In this document: positions 7,913 through 16,134 of the stretch, piece after piece
Numbering within the stretch: the stretch's first letter is position 1
How the letters are laid out: every line of letters begins with the position of its first letter
Assembly: GCA_003611745.1 (NCBI GenBank)
Contig: RAYF01000061.1
Span: 1-32,287, forward strand
DNA: 32,287 nucleotides
Source: a bacterium D16-36
GTDB lineage: Bacteria; Bacillota; Clostridia; Lachnospirales; Lachnospiraceae
Direction: 5' to 3'
Made by a program: the position numbers and the translations under genes
Notes under the pieces: model-generated
What the model was told of the DNA's origin: nothing
Database searches by the model: none
The model's input: only the letters and a program-made list of their open reading frames with translations

Positions 7913-8279
7913 GTGTACTTTACACCTCCGTTATTTTAGTTTGATAATAATAAATGATTGATTACAGTGCACCGCACTGCCAGCCGCTTTAAATTGTAAT
8001 CTTACTGCATAGACGTATTCGCGTTTTCACCTGCCCGTAGCAGACAAACATCGGGCTGCCTGCGAAATGGCAGCCGGTACTATGCCGCAGTCATCAATCT
8101 GCCGTTGATAAGACCAGTTCTGGACATTATCCCTATAATAAGGAACAAAATGACGCATCCATCGCTGAAACGGGTAATCAGCCCGCCTACAATATCATAG
8201 TGCATCACGCACTATAACGAACAGAAAGCAAGTTCTATATGAAATGGCAGCCGCCCGTTATCAGCCGCTGCTCTTCTAA
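7913..8279 (-). other. Palindrome-rich gap between rpmJ and rpsM
   Basis: 367 bases without a supported gene. A 13-base segment, GAAATGGCAGCCG, occurs at 8064-8076 and again at 8241-8253. GGCTGCC (8054-8060) pairs with GGCAGCC (8069-8075). ATAGTGC (8197-8203) pairs perfectly with GCACTAT (8209-8215). A further GTGCAC-centred palindrome lies near 7967-7979. There are many GGCTG-type segments that could pair in several ways. No T-run follows the hairpins, so they are not plain terminators. The region might be a regulatory leader for rpsM-rplQ or decayed inserted sequence. Confidence 0.55.
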
Positions 8280-8393
8280 TTAGCCCTGTCTCTGTTTGTG
8301 TCTTGGGTTTTCACAGATTACTCTGATACGCCCCTTTCTCTTGATGATCTTACATTTTTCGCAAATCGGTTTTACTGAAGACCTAACTTTCAC
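8280..8393 (-). CDS. rpmJ: 50S ribosomal protein L36
   Basis: A 37-residue L36 starting at GTG 8391-8393, with AGGAGG 8 bases upstream. The zinc ribbon is complete: Cys11, Cys14, Cys27 and His32 in PICEKCK and [13 protein letters not shown]. In most Bacillota infA lies directly upstream. Here the neighbour is the divergent phosphodiesterase gene, so rpmJ is the first gene of the alpha operon and has its own promoter. It ends 367 bases before rpsM. Confidence 0.96.
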   Translation of the reverse strand: MKVRSSVKPICEKCKIIKRKGRIRVICENPRHKQRQG

Positions 8394-8426
8394 AGCAATA
8401 ACCTCCTTTCAAAAAGTCCAAAGTCT

Positions 8427-8455
8427 ACTCTACCATAAAATTTCCAGTAATGCAA
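8427..8455 (-). promoter_or_regulatory. Promoter of the rpmJ-rpsM-rpsK-rpsD-rpoA-rplQ operon
   Basis: On the - strand TTGCAT (8450-8455) is followed by a 17-base spacer and TAGAGT (8427-8432), a fair sigma-A match about 35 bases upstream of rpmJ. It explains how the alpha operon is expressed although it is cut off from the spc operon by an opposing gene. Confidence 0.6.
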
Positions 8456-8473
8456 GTTTTTTTTGCGCTTTTT

Positions 8474-8544
8474 CACGGAAATCCATTTTACTATTCAGAT
8501 TAATGCGGAGTAACGAACATGAATAGTAAAAATTGATTTTCGTG
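8474..8544. repeat. Long imperfect inverted repeat between rpmJ and the phosphodiesterase gene
   Basis: The arm at 8474-8496 (starting CACGGAAATCC, ending TTTTACTATTC) is complementary to 8521-8544 with only a few mismatches and one single-base indel. The loop is 24 bases. It lies between the two divergent promoters and has no T-tail. It could be an operator or a remnant of the event that put the phosphodiesterase gene here. Confidence 0.7.
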
Positions 8545-8575
8545 GCTCTTTTCTCTAGGAATTATTCGGTATAAG

Positions 8576-8584
8576 TGGTATTAT
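8576..8584 (+). promoter_or_regulatory. Extended -10 promoter candidate for the phosphodiesterase gene
   Basis: TGGTATTAT fits TGnTATAAT with one mismatch and lies about 35 bases upstream of the TTG start. No convincing -35 box is seen. Confidence 0.4.
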
Positions 8585-8619
8585 ATTCTTAAGATAATTT
8601 TCGAGGGAGGGTGATTTTA

Positions 8620-10275
8620 TTGGAAAGTGCTGAATTAGATAAAACAGAACTGGACAGCCGCATTTTTGACGGATTTGCAGAAACTTCCAAACGCAGATAC
8701 ATATATATATGCAATATGCAGACTGGCATATCAAGATGGTCACGGAACGCTGTAGAGTACTTCGGTCTTCCCGGAGAATACTTTGACAACGCAGGGGAAA
8801 TATGGGGGAGCCACATCCATCCTGCAGACCGGGATATGTACTTTAAAGATATTGAAGAAGTATTTTCCGGAAAAAAAAGCCGGCATGATTTAGATTACCG
8901 GGCACAAAATAAAGAGGGCGAATATGTCACATGTACCTGCCAGGGGCTTGTACTAAAAGGCGAAAATGGCAGCCCAGATTTATTCGTCGGAGCCATTGAA
9001 AACCACGGAATTATGGATAATATTGATGCGACAACCAACCTCTATAATATCTATGAATTCTGGCAGAAAACCCGTTCCATCCGCGAGATAGGTACTCCGC
9101 ATATTATCCTGATGCTCGGCGTCACAAACTTTTCGGACATCAATGCCATCTACGGTTATTCTTTCGGCGACAAAGTGCTGCGTGAATTAGGAAATATTCT
9201 CTTAGAAATCGTACGCGGCACCGGCCACATATACCGCATGGACGGGGTACGTTTCGCCTGCATCCTGCCAAAATGCAGTGCCAGCGAAGCGCAGGCACTA
9301 TACTCCAGAATCCAGCATGCCGCAAAGCATACCTTATTTATAGATAATGTAAGAATCTCCATAAGCATGTCAGGGGGCGCAATTGACTACCATGGTGAAT
9401 ACAACGAATACTCTGTTCAGGCAAATGCTAAATATGCCTTGGAGCAGTCAAAACATGAACACCATGGCGAACTTGTATTTTTTGACAATAAACTCTTGAA
9501 TGACAACAGAAAAAACCTTGAGTTGTTAGACGCCCTCCGCAAAAGCATCATCAATCACTGTGACGGCTACTATCTCTGCTTTCAGCCAATTATCAGCACC
9601 GAGAACGAAGAGCTTGTGGGAGCTGAAGCATTGCTGCGCTGGTATAAGCCGCCTTTCGGCGAAGTACCGCCGGGGCTTTTCATTCCACGTCTGGAAAATG
9701 ACCCAAGCTTCTATGACCTTGGGAACTGGATTTTAAAACAAGCTGTTACAGAAGGGAAAAAACTGTTAAGCAAATATCCCGACTTCGTCCTAAACGTCAA
9801 TGTTGCATACACTCAGCTGTCCCGAATCAGTTTTTTAGATGCAGTAAAGGACATCCTTCTGGAAACAGGATACCCTGCTGCCAACCTTTGTCTGGAACTT
9901 ACGGAACGGTGCCGCCAGTTGGACAAACAATACTTACGGCAGGAAATTGATTCCTTAAAGGCACTGGGAATCAAAATTGCCATGGATGACTTCGGAACCG
10001 GATTTTCATCCCTGAACCTTTTAAGCGAACTTCCAGTCAATACGATAAAAATTGACAGGGGATTTATCATAGACATCCAGACAAATGAAACAAATCAGGC
10101 AATCGTCGAGGCAATTACAAACTGTGCCAAAAAGCTGGATGTACATGTCTGCTGCGAAGGCTTAGAGACAAAAGAAATGATTGATTTTATCAAACAGTAT
10201 CCTATATACAGCATACAGGGATACTATTATTCCAAACCAATCAAAATGGCATCCTTTATGGAAAAATTTTGTTAA
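8620..10275 (+). CDS. PAS / degenerate GGDEF / EAL c-di-GMP phosphodiesterase
   Basis: About 551 residues with no membrane segment or signal peptide. A PAS-like domain (about 25-130) is followed by a GGDEF fold (about 137-290) whose signature is changed to DGVRF, so it cannot be an active cyclase. An EAL domain (about 305-551) follows. The EAL domain keeps the catalytic set: EAL at 336-338, NVN near 394, ELTE near 426-429, MDDFGTG near 455-461, IKIDR near 476-480, EGLE near 513-516 and QGYYYSKP near 533. It should hydrolyse c-di-GMP, with the other domains as sensors. Start TTG 8620-8622 has GGAGG 9 bases upstream; GTG 8611 touches the RBS. It lies inverted where adk-map-infA is normally found. 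Confidence 0.9.
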   Translation: MESAELDKTELDSRIFDGFAETSKRRYIYICNMQTGISRWSRNAVEYFGLPGEYFDNAGEIWGSHIHPADRDMYFKDIEEVFSGKKSRHDLDYRAQNKEGEYVTCTCQGLVLKGENGSPDLFVGAIENHGIMDNIDATTNLYNIYEFWQKTRSIREIGTPHIILMLGVTNFSDINAIYGYSFGDKVLRELGNILLEIVRGTGHIYRMDGVRFACILPKCSASEAQALYSRIQHAAKHTLFIDNVRISISMSGGAIDYHGEYNEYSVQANAKYALEQSKHEHHGELVFFDNKLLNDNRKNLELLDALRKSIINHCDGYYLCFQPIISTENEELVGAEALLRWYKPPFGEVPPGLFIPRLENDPSFYDLGNWILKQAVTEGKKLLSKYPDFVLNVNVAYTQLSRISFLDAVKDILLETGYPAANLCLELTERCRQLDKQYLRQEIDSLKALGIKIAMDDFGTGFSSLNLLSELPVNTIKIDRGFIIDIQTNETNQAIVEAITNCAKKLDVHVCCEGLETKEMIDFIKQYPIYSIQGYYYSKPIKMASFMEKFC

Positions 10276-10302
10276 TAATTGGGTCTTCCCTTCGTTCGGT
10301 CC

Positions 10303-10335
10303 GTTTTAGACAAGCGTCCACCGGACGCCTAAAAC
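10303..10335. repeat. Nested stem-loop after the phosphodiesterase gene
   Basis: GTTTTAG (10303-10309) pairs with CTAAAAC (10329-10335). Inside, GCGTCC (10314-10319) pairs with GGACGC (10323-10328) around an ACC loop, with ACAA bulged on one side. No T-run follows, so it is not a simple terminator. Confidence 0.7.
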
Positions 10336-10344
10336 CGTTGCATA

Positions 10345-10410
10345 CGCAGGATATATATAAAAGAGAGATATGTTATATACAGCATATCTCTCTTTTATAT
10401 ATATCCTGCG
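10345..10410. repeat. Perfect 28-bp inverted repeat between convergent genes
   Basis: The arms 10345-10372 and 10383-10410 are exactly complementary over 28 bases, with a 10-base loop. The stem has GC-rich ends (CGCAGG) and an AT-rich core. It lies between the ends of the phosphodiesterase gene (+) and secY (-) and may stop transcription from both sides, but the classical T-tail is missing. It is much longer than a usual terminator stem, and might instead be a small palindromic mobile element. Confidence 0.8.
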
Positions 10411-10451
10411 CTTAACTATCAGGAACTTCGTATCTTCTTAACTAGTATAAC

Positions 10452-11789
10452 CTAATCATTGATAAATCCCCTGTAATGACGGACTAACATCTGGGATTCA
10501 ATCTGCTTCAATGTCTCCAATACAACACCTACAATAATGATAAGTGATGTACCACCAAAGGAAACATCTGCGCCAAAAGCCCCTGAGAAAAAGATTGGGA
10601 TGATTGCCACAATGGCAAGGCCAATCGCGCCAATAAACACAATACTATTTAACACCTTAGTTAAATATTCAATCGTCGGCTTACCCGGACGGATACCCGG
10701 GATAAACCCTCCCTGTTTCTTCATATTCATAGAAACTTCCTGCGGGTTAAAAGTAATCGATGTGTAAAAGTATGCAAAGAAAATTAAAAGCAATACATAA
10801 ATAACCAGTCCCAATGTATACTTAAACTCACCAAAACTTTCAAAATTGCACCATGCATTCTGGTTCAAGACCTTCAAAATCTTCTGCCCGATTGAGGTTC
10901 CATCCCCGGAAGCCGGCTGTACTCCGGCAAATCCGGCAATAACAATCGGCATCTGGAACAGGGAACCTGCAAAGATTACCGGAATAACACCTGCCGTATT
11001 TACTTTCAGCGGGATATGGGAAGACTGTCCGCCAATCAGCTTCCTTCCCTGCGTTTTCTTGGAATACTGTACATTAATCCTTCTCTCACCATCTGAAAGA
11101 ATAATGATGAATACAATTGTACCAATAATAACTGCAAGAATAATAATGGCTGCTAACAAACCGTTGGTTACATTAGATGCACCAGATACAAACTTCTCAT
11201 ACAGAGCTGTCATATCCTCCGGTATACGGGAAACGATATTGTAAAGCAGAATAATAGAAATTCCGTTTCCAACCCCCTTCTCCGTAATCTGTTCGCCGAG
11301 CCACATAAGGACTGCAGAGCCTGCTGACAGTGAGACAATGATAACAGAGATTGATGTGAAAGACACACCCTCTGTCAGATAGCCGGCATTGCCAAATCCA
11401 ATTGCCATAGCAGCACTTTCGATAATTGCCAGCGCTATTGATACATATCTTGTATATTCAGCAATTTTCTTTCTTCCCTCTTCTCCATCCTTATGCAGTT
11501 CCTCAAGACGTGGAATCGCAATCGTAAGAAGCTGTAAAATAATGGAAGATGTGATATATGGTGTAATATTCAGTGCAAAAATCGACATCTGCGAGAAAGA
11601 GCCACCCGTTAACTGATTGAAGAAATCAAGGGAATTGTGCTCTTCAAAAAACCTCGAAATAACAGATGCATCTACACCGGGCACTGGCAGCTGGCAGCCA
11701 ATACGCACAACTATAAGCACCATAAAGGTGTACAGAATCTTCTTGCGGAGATCCTTAATCTTAAATGCATTACGGACTGTTTCAAACAT
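10452..11789 (-). CDS. secY: Protein translocase subunit SecY
   Basis: A 445-residue membrane protein, the channel subunit of SecYEG, with about ten hydrophobic segments. Typical stretches are present: RIGCQLPVPGVD near the start, ITPYITSSIILQLLTIAIP, GEQITEKGVGNGISIILLYN and KQGGFIPGIRPGKPTIEYL. It begins 2 bases after rplO ends. Downstream, where adk, map and infA are expected, there is an inverted phosphodiesterase gene, so secY is the last gene of this transcription unit. A 28-bp palindrome follows and probably ends the transcript. Confidence 0.97.
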   Translation of the reverse strand: MFETVRNAFKIKDLRKKILYTFMVLIVVRIGCQLPVPGVDASVISRFFEEHNSLDFFNQLTGGSFSQMSIFALNITPYITSSIILQLLTIAIPRLEELHKDGEEGRKKIAEYTRYVSIALAIIESAAMAIGFGNAGYLTEGVSFTSISVIIVSLSAGSAVLMWLGEQITEKGVGNGISIILLYNIVSRIPEDMTALYEKFVSGASNVTNGLLAAIIILAVIIGTIVFIIILSDGERRINVQYSKKTQGRKLIGGQSSHIPLKVNTAGVIPVIFAGSLFQMPIVIAGFAGVQPASGDGTSIGQKILKVLNQNAWCNFESFGEFKYTLGLVIYVLLLIFFAYFYTSITFNPQEVSMNMKKQGGFIPGIRPGKPTIEYLTKVLNSIVFIGAIGLAIVAIIPIFFSGAFGADVSFGGTSLIIIVGVVLETLKQIESQMLVRHYRGFIND

Positions 11790-11791
11790 CC

Positions 11792-12229
11792 TTAAATCAC
11801 CTCAGCTTTTCCACCAAGAGCTTCAATCTTCTGGACAGCACTCTTACTGAATGCATTTACCTGAACAGTAAGCTTCTTAGTTAATTCTCCATTTCCGAGT
11901 ACCTTAACTCCATCCTTCGGATTGCTGATAATTCCTTTTTCTAACAGTGCATCAATAGTTACAACGTCACCATCATTAAACTTCTCTAACTTGTCCACGT
12001 TGAATGCAACGATTTCCTTAGAGTTAATGTTTGTAAAACCTCTCTTTGGAAGACGCATATAAAGCGGTAACTGCCCACCTTCAAAACCTGGACGCGGAGC
12101 ACCTGAGCGGGCCTTCTGGCCTTTGTGTCCCTTACCTGCTGTCTTGCCGTTTCCTGAACCATGTCCACGGCCTCTTCTAAATTTTTCCTGCTTTGAGCCT
12201 TTTGCTGGCTTCAATGTTGATAAATCCAT
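11792..12229 (-). CDS. rplO: 50S ribosomal protein L15
   Basis: A 145-residue L15, a late-assembling large-subunit protein. [14 protein letters not shown], then the glycine/lysine-rich [19 protein letters not shown], and [17 protein letters not shown] are all typical. Its RBS, AGGAGG, is at the same time the last two sense codons of a possible upstream short ORF (12234-12329). The gap to rpmD is 260 bases and holds a terminator-like hairpin, so rplO-secY may be partly uncoupled from the upstream genes. Confidence 0.97.
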   Translation of the reverse strand: MDLSTLKPAKGSKQEKFRRGRGHGSGNGKTAGKGHKGQKARSGAPRPGFEGGQLPLYMRLPKRGFTNINSKEIVAFNVDKLEKFNDGDVVTIDALLEKGIISNPKDGVKVLGNGELTKKLTVQVNAFSKSAVQKIEALGGKAEVI

Positions 12230-12233
12230 TGTT

Positions 12234-12329
12234 TTACCTCCTAAAATATGCGGCTGGGCTGTCGCCAGCCAGAATCACTAACGGGCACATATGCTTTGGC
12301 ATATGTAATATAAAGAGCCTTCTTCCCAT
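12234..12329 (-). CDS. Possible 31-residue leader ORF coupled to rplO
   Basis: ATG 12327-12329, with AGGAGG 5 bases upstream, opens a frame reading [31 protein letters not shown] and a TAA at 12234-12236. Its last codons, AGG AGG TAA, are the RBS of rplO, and the gap to the rplO ATG is 4 bases. Translation of this frame would cover the rplO RBS and cross two hairpins, so it could couple or attenuate rplO. Nothing recognisable in the peptide. It may be chance, but the ribosome-binding site is as good as those of the real genes. Confidence 0.35.
   Translation of the reverse strand: MGRRLFILHMPKHMCPLVILAGDSPAAYFRR
12243..12293 (-). repeat. Two short palindromes inside the rplO leader
   Basis: GGCTGG and CCAGCC (about 12252-12270) pair around a 7-base loop. 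ACATATGC and GCATATGT (about 12286-12305) pair around TTTG. Both lie within the possible leader ORF and just upstream of the rplO RBS, so they could affect its exposure. Confidence 0.5.
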
Positions 12330-12419
12330 GAAAGCCTCCTGCCCTCGCTACAAGTTAATATCATACCATAAAAGACTGCCATTTGACTAGTCTTTTTTGC
12401 AGAAATGTGAGAATAAGCC

Positions 12420-12474
12420 AAAAAACGCCGTAGGGGAATTCAAGCACAATACTTGAATTTCCACACCGCGTTTT
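12420..12474 (-). terminator. Terminator-like hairpin between rpmD and rplO
   Basis: Two nested stems: AAAACGC (12422-12428) with GCGTTTT (12468-12474), and GGAATTCAAG (12435-12444) with CTTGAATTTCC (12452-12462). On the - strand the structure is followed by six T's. This is a good rho-independent terminator lying inside the spc operon, and may let expression of rplO-secY differ from that of the genes before it. Confidence 0.7.
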
Positions 12475-12489
12475 ATCTTTATCCAGCCT

Positions 12490-12672
12490 TTAGATTTCCT
12501 CAACCTTTACAAGATGCCTTACATGCCACACCATACCCTTAACAGCATCATTATTTGGCAGCACAACCTCCTGCCTGATTTTCCTTAAGCCCAAAGCTTC
12601 AACTGTCTTACGATGCTTAGGAATGGCACCAATTGTAGACTTTACTAAAGTAACTTTTAACTGATCTGCCAT
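12490..12672 (-). CDS. rpmD: 50S ribosomal protein L30
   Basis: A 60-residue L30 from ATG 12670-12672. The upstream part of the open frame (to 12738) overlaps the rpsE C-terminus and has no RBS, so I exclude it. MADQLKVTLVKSTIGAIPKH and the KTVEALGLRKI block are typical. An AAAGGATGG stretch upstream is a moderate RBS. A terminator-like hairpin follows the stop codon closely. Confidence 0.96.
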   Translation of the reverse strand: MADQLKVTLVKSTIGAIPKHRKTVEALGLRKIRQEVVLPNNDAVKGMVWHVRHLVKVEEI

Positions 12673-12694
12673 AATTCGATTCCATCCTTTCCGA

Positions 12695-13204
12695 TTAGCC
12701 CAAAACCTCTTCCACAGAAATTCCGCGCGCCTTAGCAACTTCCTCTGGAGTCTTTAAATGCTTAAGACCTTCAATCGCTGCAAGTACAACATTCTGCTTA
12801 TTATTAGATCCAAGAGACTTCGTACGAATATTCTTGTATCCTGCAAGCTCAAGTACGGCACGGACAGGACCACCAGCAATGATACCTGTACCTTCTGGAG
12901 CTTTCTTGATTAAAACGGAGGCACTTCCAAATTTGCCTGTATAATCATGTGGTACGCTTCCATTGTCATCCATAGGGACTTCTACTAATTTCTTAGTAGC
13001 ATCTTCTTTGCCCTTGCGGATAGCTTCTGGAATCTCAGTAGCCTTACCAAGACCTACACCTACATGCCCGTTTTTATCGCCAACTACTACTAATGCAGTA
13101 AATCTCATATTACGTCCACCCTTAACAACTTTGGTTACACGCTTAATCGTTACTACATTATCTTCTAGCTCTAAATTGCTAGCATCAATAATTGTACGTT
13201 TCAT
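12695..13204 (-). CDS. rpsE: 30S ribosomal protein S5
   Basis: A 169-residue S5. It has the N-terminal double-stranded-RNA-binding-like domain ([40 protein letters not shown]) and the C-terminal domain ([20 protein letters not shown]). It contributes to decoding fidelity and the mRNA entry channel; spectinomycin resistance changes fall in the basic loop near residue 25. Good RBS AGGAGG. Lies between rplR and rpmD. Confidence 0.97.
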   Translation of the reverse strand: MKRTIIDASNLELEDNVVTIKRVTKVVKGGRNMRFTALVVVGDKNGHVGVGLGKATEIPEAIRKGKEDATKKLVEVPMDDNGSVPHDYTGKFGSASVLIKKAPEGTGIIAGGPVRAVLELAGYKNIRTKSLGSNNKQNVVLAAIEGLKHLKTPEEVAKARGISVEEVLG

Positions 13205-13252
13205 GAGTTGTTTTCCTCCTAAAATATTTATAAATCCCTGAAACGGAAGACC

Positions 13253-13621
13253 TTAGAACTGCAGTCCCGCTTCCCTTGCTGCATCTGCTAAAGCTTTAAC
13301 CTTACCCTGATATATGAAACCGCCCCTGTCAAAGACAACTGTATTAATTCCTTTTTCCAATGCTTTCTTGGCAATCACTTCACCAAGCTTGGAAGCTGCC
13401 TCAACATTATTTGTCTTTGCCAAACCATCCTTAACCTCTTTCTGAAGGGTGGATGCTGCAACCAAAGTATTCTGGGCCGTATCATCAATAATCTGAGCAT
13501 ACATATGATTATTACTTCTAAATACAGCTAAACGCGGTCTCTCGGCTGTGCCGGAAAAACGATTACGGATTTTCATGTGCTTTTTCACACGAACTTCTGC
13601 TCTTGACTGTTTTTTAATCAT
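13253..13621 (-). CDS. rplR: 50S ribosomal protein L18
   Basis: A 122-residue L18, which with L5 binds 5S rRNA. Conserved: [40 protein letters not shown], and [20 protein letters not shown] near the C-terminus. ATG 13619-13621 with GGAG upstream. Follows rplF by 18 bases. Confidence 0.97.
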   Translation of the reverse strand: MIKKQSRAEVRVKKHMKIRNRFSGTAERPRLAVFRSNNHMYAQIIDDTAQNTLVAASTLQKEVKDGLAKTNNVEAASKLGEVIAKKALEKGINTVVFDRGGFIYQGKVKALADAAREAGLQF

Positions 13622-13639
13622 CGTATTTCACTCCTTTAA

Positions 13640-14182
13640 TTATTTTTTACCTGTCTTACCAACTTTACGTCTAATAACTTCATCAGCATACTTGATACCC
13701 TTGCCCTTATAAGGTTCCGGAGCTCTCTTCTCTCTGATTTCAGCAGCGTATTGGCCAACTTTTTCTTTATCAATACCCTTAACAATAATCTTATTCTGCC
13801 CTTCGACAATAATCTCAAGGCCTTCTGGATCCTCCATCTCTACCGGATGGGAATATCCAAGCGAAAGAACCAATGTCTTTCCTTTCTTCTGAGCCCTGTA
13901 ACCGACACCGTTTACCTCAAGCTCCTTCGAAAAACCTTCTGTCACACCAATAACCATATTATTAATCAACGTTCTGGTCAGACCGTGCAGTGATTTCATT
14001 TTCTTTATATCACTTGGACGGGAAACTTTAATTTCCTCGCCTTCCATCTTAATTTCCATTTCCTCAGGTAACACTCTCTCCAGAGTCCCCTTTGGTCCTT
14101 TTACAGTCACTTTATTATTTTCTGCAATATCAACAGTTACGCCTGCTGGTACCGCGATAGGCATTCTTCCGATTCGTGACAT
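13640..14182 (-). CDS. rplF: 50S ribosomal protein L6
   Basis: A 180-residue L6 near the factor-binding site of the large subunit. [17 protein letters not shown] at the start, then [20 protein letters not shown] and [17 protein letters not shown] are diagnostic. ATG 14180-14182 has GGAGG 8 bases upstream. The open frame extends further upstream into the rpsH 3' end without an RBS. Downstream of rpsH, gap 53 bases. Confidence 0.97.
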   Translation of the reverse strand: MSRIGRMPIAVPAGVTVDIAENNKVTVKGPKGTLERVLPEEMEIKMEGEEIKVSRPSDIKKMKSLHGLTRTLINNMVIGVTEGFSKELEVNGVGYRAQKKGKTLVLSLGYSHPVEMEDPEGLEIIVEGQNKIIVKGIDKEKVGQYAAEIREKRAPEPYKGKGIKYADEVIRRKVGKTGKK

Positions 14183-14235
14183 GCCGTACACCTCCATATT
14201 TCCTTTAATGAAGCGAATATAACATTTATCCGGAA

Positions 14236-14637
14236 TTACCAAATAAATGCAAGTACCTCGCCGCCAACATTTTCTTTTCTTGCTTCCTTATCTGTCATAA
14301 CGCCCTTGTTCGTAGAAACAATCGCAATTCCCAGACCGCCTAAAACTCGTGGAAGCTCATCTTTTCCGGCATAAACGCGAAGACCCGGCTTGGAGATTCT
14401 CTTTAAACCGGAAATAATCTTGTCGTTCTTGTCTGCGCCGTATTTCAATGTAATATGAATCATGCTGATGCCATCAACGTCAATCATATCAAATTTCTTG
14501 ATGTAACCTTCTTTTAGAAGAATCTCTGCGATAGAAACCTTCATCTTTGAGCTAGGTACATCTACTGTATCATGCTTTGCAGTGTTAGCATTACGGATTC
14601 TTGTAAGCATATCTGCAATAGGATCGCTCGTCATCAT
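14236..14637 (-). CDS. rpsH: 30S ribosomal protein S8
   Basis: A 133-residue S8, which binds the central domain of 16S r[23 protein letters not shown] at the start and [20 protein letters not shown] plus [20 protein letters not shown] near the end are typical. Two ATG codons are adjacent (14635-14637 and 14632-14634). The first is closer to the GGAGG box and is used here. In E. coli S8 represses this operon; no such site is evident here. Confidence 0.96.
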   Translation of the reverse strand: MMTSDPIADMLTRIRNANTAKHDTVDVPSSKMKVSIAEILLKEGYIKKFDMIDVDGISMIHITLKYGADKNDKIISGLKRISKPGLRVYAGKDELPRVLGGLGIAIVSTNKGVMTDKEARKENVGGEVLAFIW

Positions 14638-14652
14638 CTTAGTTATACCTCC

Positions 14653-14838
14653 TTACCAGCTTGCTTTCTTCACGCCTGGAATCTGTCCTTTATAAGCTAA
14701 CTCACGGAAGCAGATTCTGCAAATTCCGTATTTCCTTAAATAAGCGTGTGGACGCCCACAAATCCTGCAGCGGTTGTATTCCCTTGTAGAGAACTTTGCC
14801 TTGCGCTGCTGCTTTACCTTCATAGAAGTCTTAGCCAT
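14653..14838 (-). CDS. rpsN: 30S ribosomal protein S14, zinc type
   Basis: A 61-residue short-form S14. Cys24, Cys27, Cys40 and Cys43 form the zinc site (CRICGRP and CRICFRE). The body matches the usual [20 protein letters not shown] and [11 protein letters not shown]. Genomes sometimes carry a second, zinc-free S14 for zinc starvation; only this form is in the window. RBS GGAGG precedes the ATG. Confidence 0.97.
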   Translation of the reverse strand: MAKTSMKVKQQRKAKFSTREYNRCRICGRPHAYLRKYGICRICFRELAYKGQIPGVKKASW

Positions 14839-14850
14839 GAAATTCCCTCC

Positions 14851-15390
14851 TTATTTTTTGAAAGGCATACCGAACTGTGTTAATAATTCACGAGCCTCTT
14901 CATCAGTTTCAGCAGTTGTAACTACAACTACATCCATACCTCTGACCTTGTCAACTTTGTCATACTCAATTTCCGGGAAAATCAACTGCTCCTTGATACC
15001 AAGTGCATAGTTGCCTCTTCCGTCAAATGAATTTGGGTTTACGCCCCTAAAGTCGCGCACACGCGGTAATGCCAGATTTACAAGGCGGTCTAAAAATTCA
15101 TACATCTTGTCGCCTCTCAAAGTTACCATACAGCCAATCGGCATACCCTCTCTTAACTTAAAGTTAGCGATGGATTTTTTCGCCTTTGTCGGCACAGCCT
15201 TCTGCCCGGTAATAGTCTCCAGCTCAGCCATTGCAGTATCAAGAATTTTAGAATTCTCTTTTGCTTCGCCAATAGCCATATTGACCACGATTTTTGCAAG
15301 CTTCGGCACCTGCATAACGTTTTTATAACCAAACTTTTTCGTCATAGCATCAACGATTTCATTCTGATAAGTTTCTTTTAAACGAGTCAA
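14851..15390 (-). CDS. rplE: 50S ribosomal protein L5
   Basis: A 179-residue L5 starting at TTG 15388-15390, with AAAGGAGG 9 bases upstream. A TTG at 15409-15411 lies before the RBS and would give seven extra residues, so it is rejected; 179 is also the usual family length. Conserved: [56 protein letters not shown] and the C-terminal [16 protein letters not shown]. Binds 5S rRNA and contacts the P-site tRNA. Confidence 0.97.
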   Translation of the reverse strand: MTRLKETYQNEIVDAMTKKFGYKNVMQVPKLAKIVVNMAIGEAKENSKILDTAMAELETITGQKAVPTKAKKSIANFKLREGMPIGCMVTLRGDKMYEFLDRLVNLALPRVRDFRGVNPNSFDGRGNYALGIKEQLIFPEIEYDKVDKVRGMDVVVVTTAETDEEARELLTQFGMPFKK

Positions 15391-15413
15391 CTTAAAATGC
15401 CTCCTTTCCAAAA

Positions 15414-15719
15414 TTAATCAATTACTTCGCCAGTTGCTTTTGCATAACGCACTTTCCTGCCGTCCTCAAACTTAAAACCAATGCGGGAAACTTTCCCCTT
15501 GCTGACATACATAACGTTAGATGCATCGATAGGGGCAGACTGCTGTATAATCCCCCCCTGTGGGTTTGCCTGGCTTGGCTTAGTATGCTTTGTAACCTGA
15601 TTAATTCCTTCGATTATAAGCCTGCCGTTCTTGACAGATGTTACTTTGCCTTCTCTACCTTTATCTTTACCGGCGATTACCTTTACTGTATCGCCTTTCT
15701 TAATTTTGTTAGTTGCCAC
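15414..15719 (-). CDS. rplX: 50S ribosomal protein L24
   Basis: A 101-residue L24 with a KOW motif at about 7-34 ([20 protein letters not shown]). It starts large-subunit assembly on 23S rRNA near the exit tunnel. Start is GTG 15717-15719 after GGAGG. The tail [20 protein letters not shown] is typical. Follows rplN by 12 bases. Confidence 0.97.
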   Translation of the reverse strand: MATNKIKKGDTVKVIAGKDKGREGKVTSVKNGRLIIEGINQVTKHTKPSQANPQGGIIQQSAPIDASNVMYVSKGKVSRIGFKFEDGRKVRYAKATGEVID

Positions 15720-15731
15720 AATGACACCTCC

Positions 15732-16100
15732 TTATAACACTTCTGGTGCTAATGAAACGATTTTCATGAACTGTTTGTCTCTTAATTCCCTAGCGACTGG
15801 TCCAAAGATACGGGTTCCTCTTGGTGTCTTGTCTTCACGGATAATTACTGCTGCATTCTCGTCAAACCTGATATATGAACCATCCTGACGGCGGGTTTTA
15901 TTAACAGTACGGACTACAACAGCTTTTACAACATCACCCTTCTTTACAACACCGCCTGGTGTTGCATCTTTGACAGAAGCAACGATGATATCACCAATAT
16001 GAGCATATCTTCTGGTTGAGCCGCCCATAACTCTGATACAAAGAAGTTCTTTAGCACCTGTATTATCAGCTACTTTCAACCTTGATTCCTGCTGTATCAT
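15732..16100 (-). CDS. rplN: 50S ribosomal protein L14
   Basis: A 122-residue L14, at the subunit interface. [40 protein letters not shown], and [20 protein letters not shown] are diagnostic. ATG 16098-16100 with GGAGG upstream. Between rpsQ and rplX as usual. Confidence 0.98.
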   Translation of the reverse strand: MIQQESRLKVADNTGAKELLCIRVMGGSTRRYAHIGDIIVASVKDATPGGVVKKGDVVKAVVVRTVNKTRRQDGSYIRFDENAAVIIREDKTPRGTRIFGPVARELRDKQFMKIVSLAPEVL

Positions 16101-16134
16101 AATTAAATAACCTCCACATTTCTACAAAATCAAA

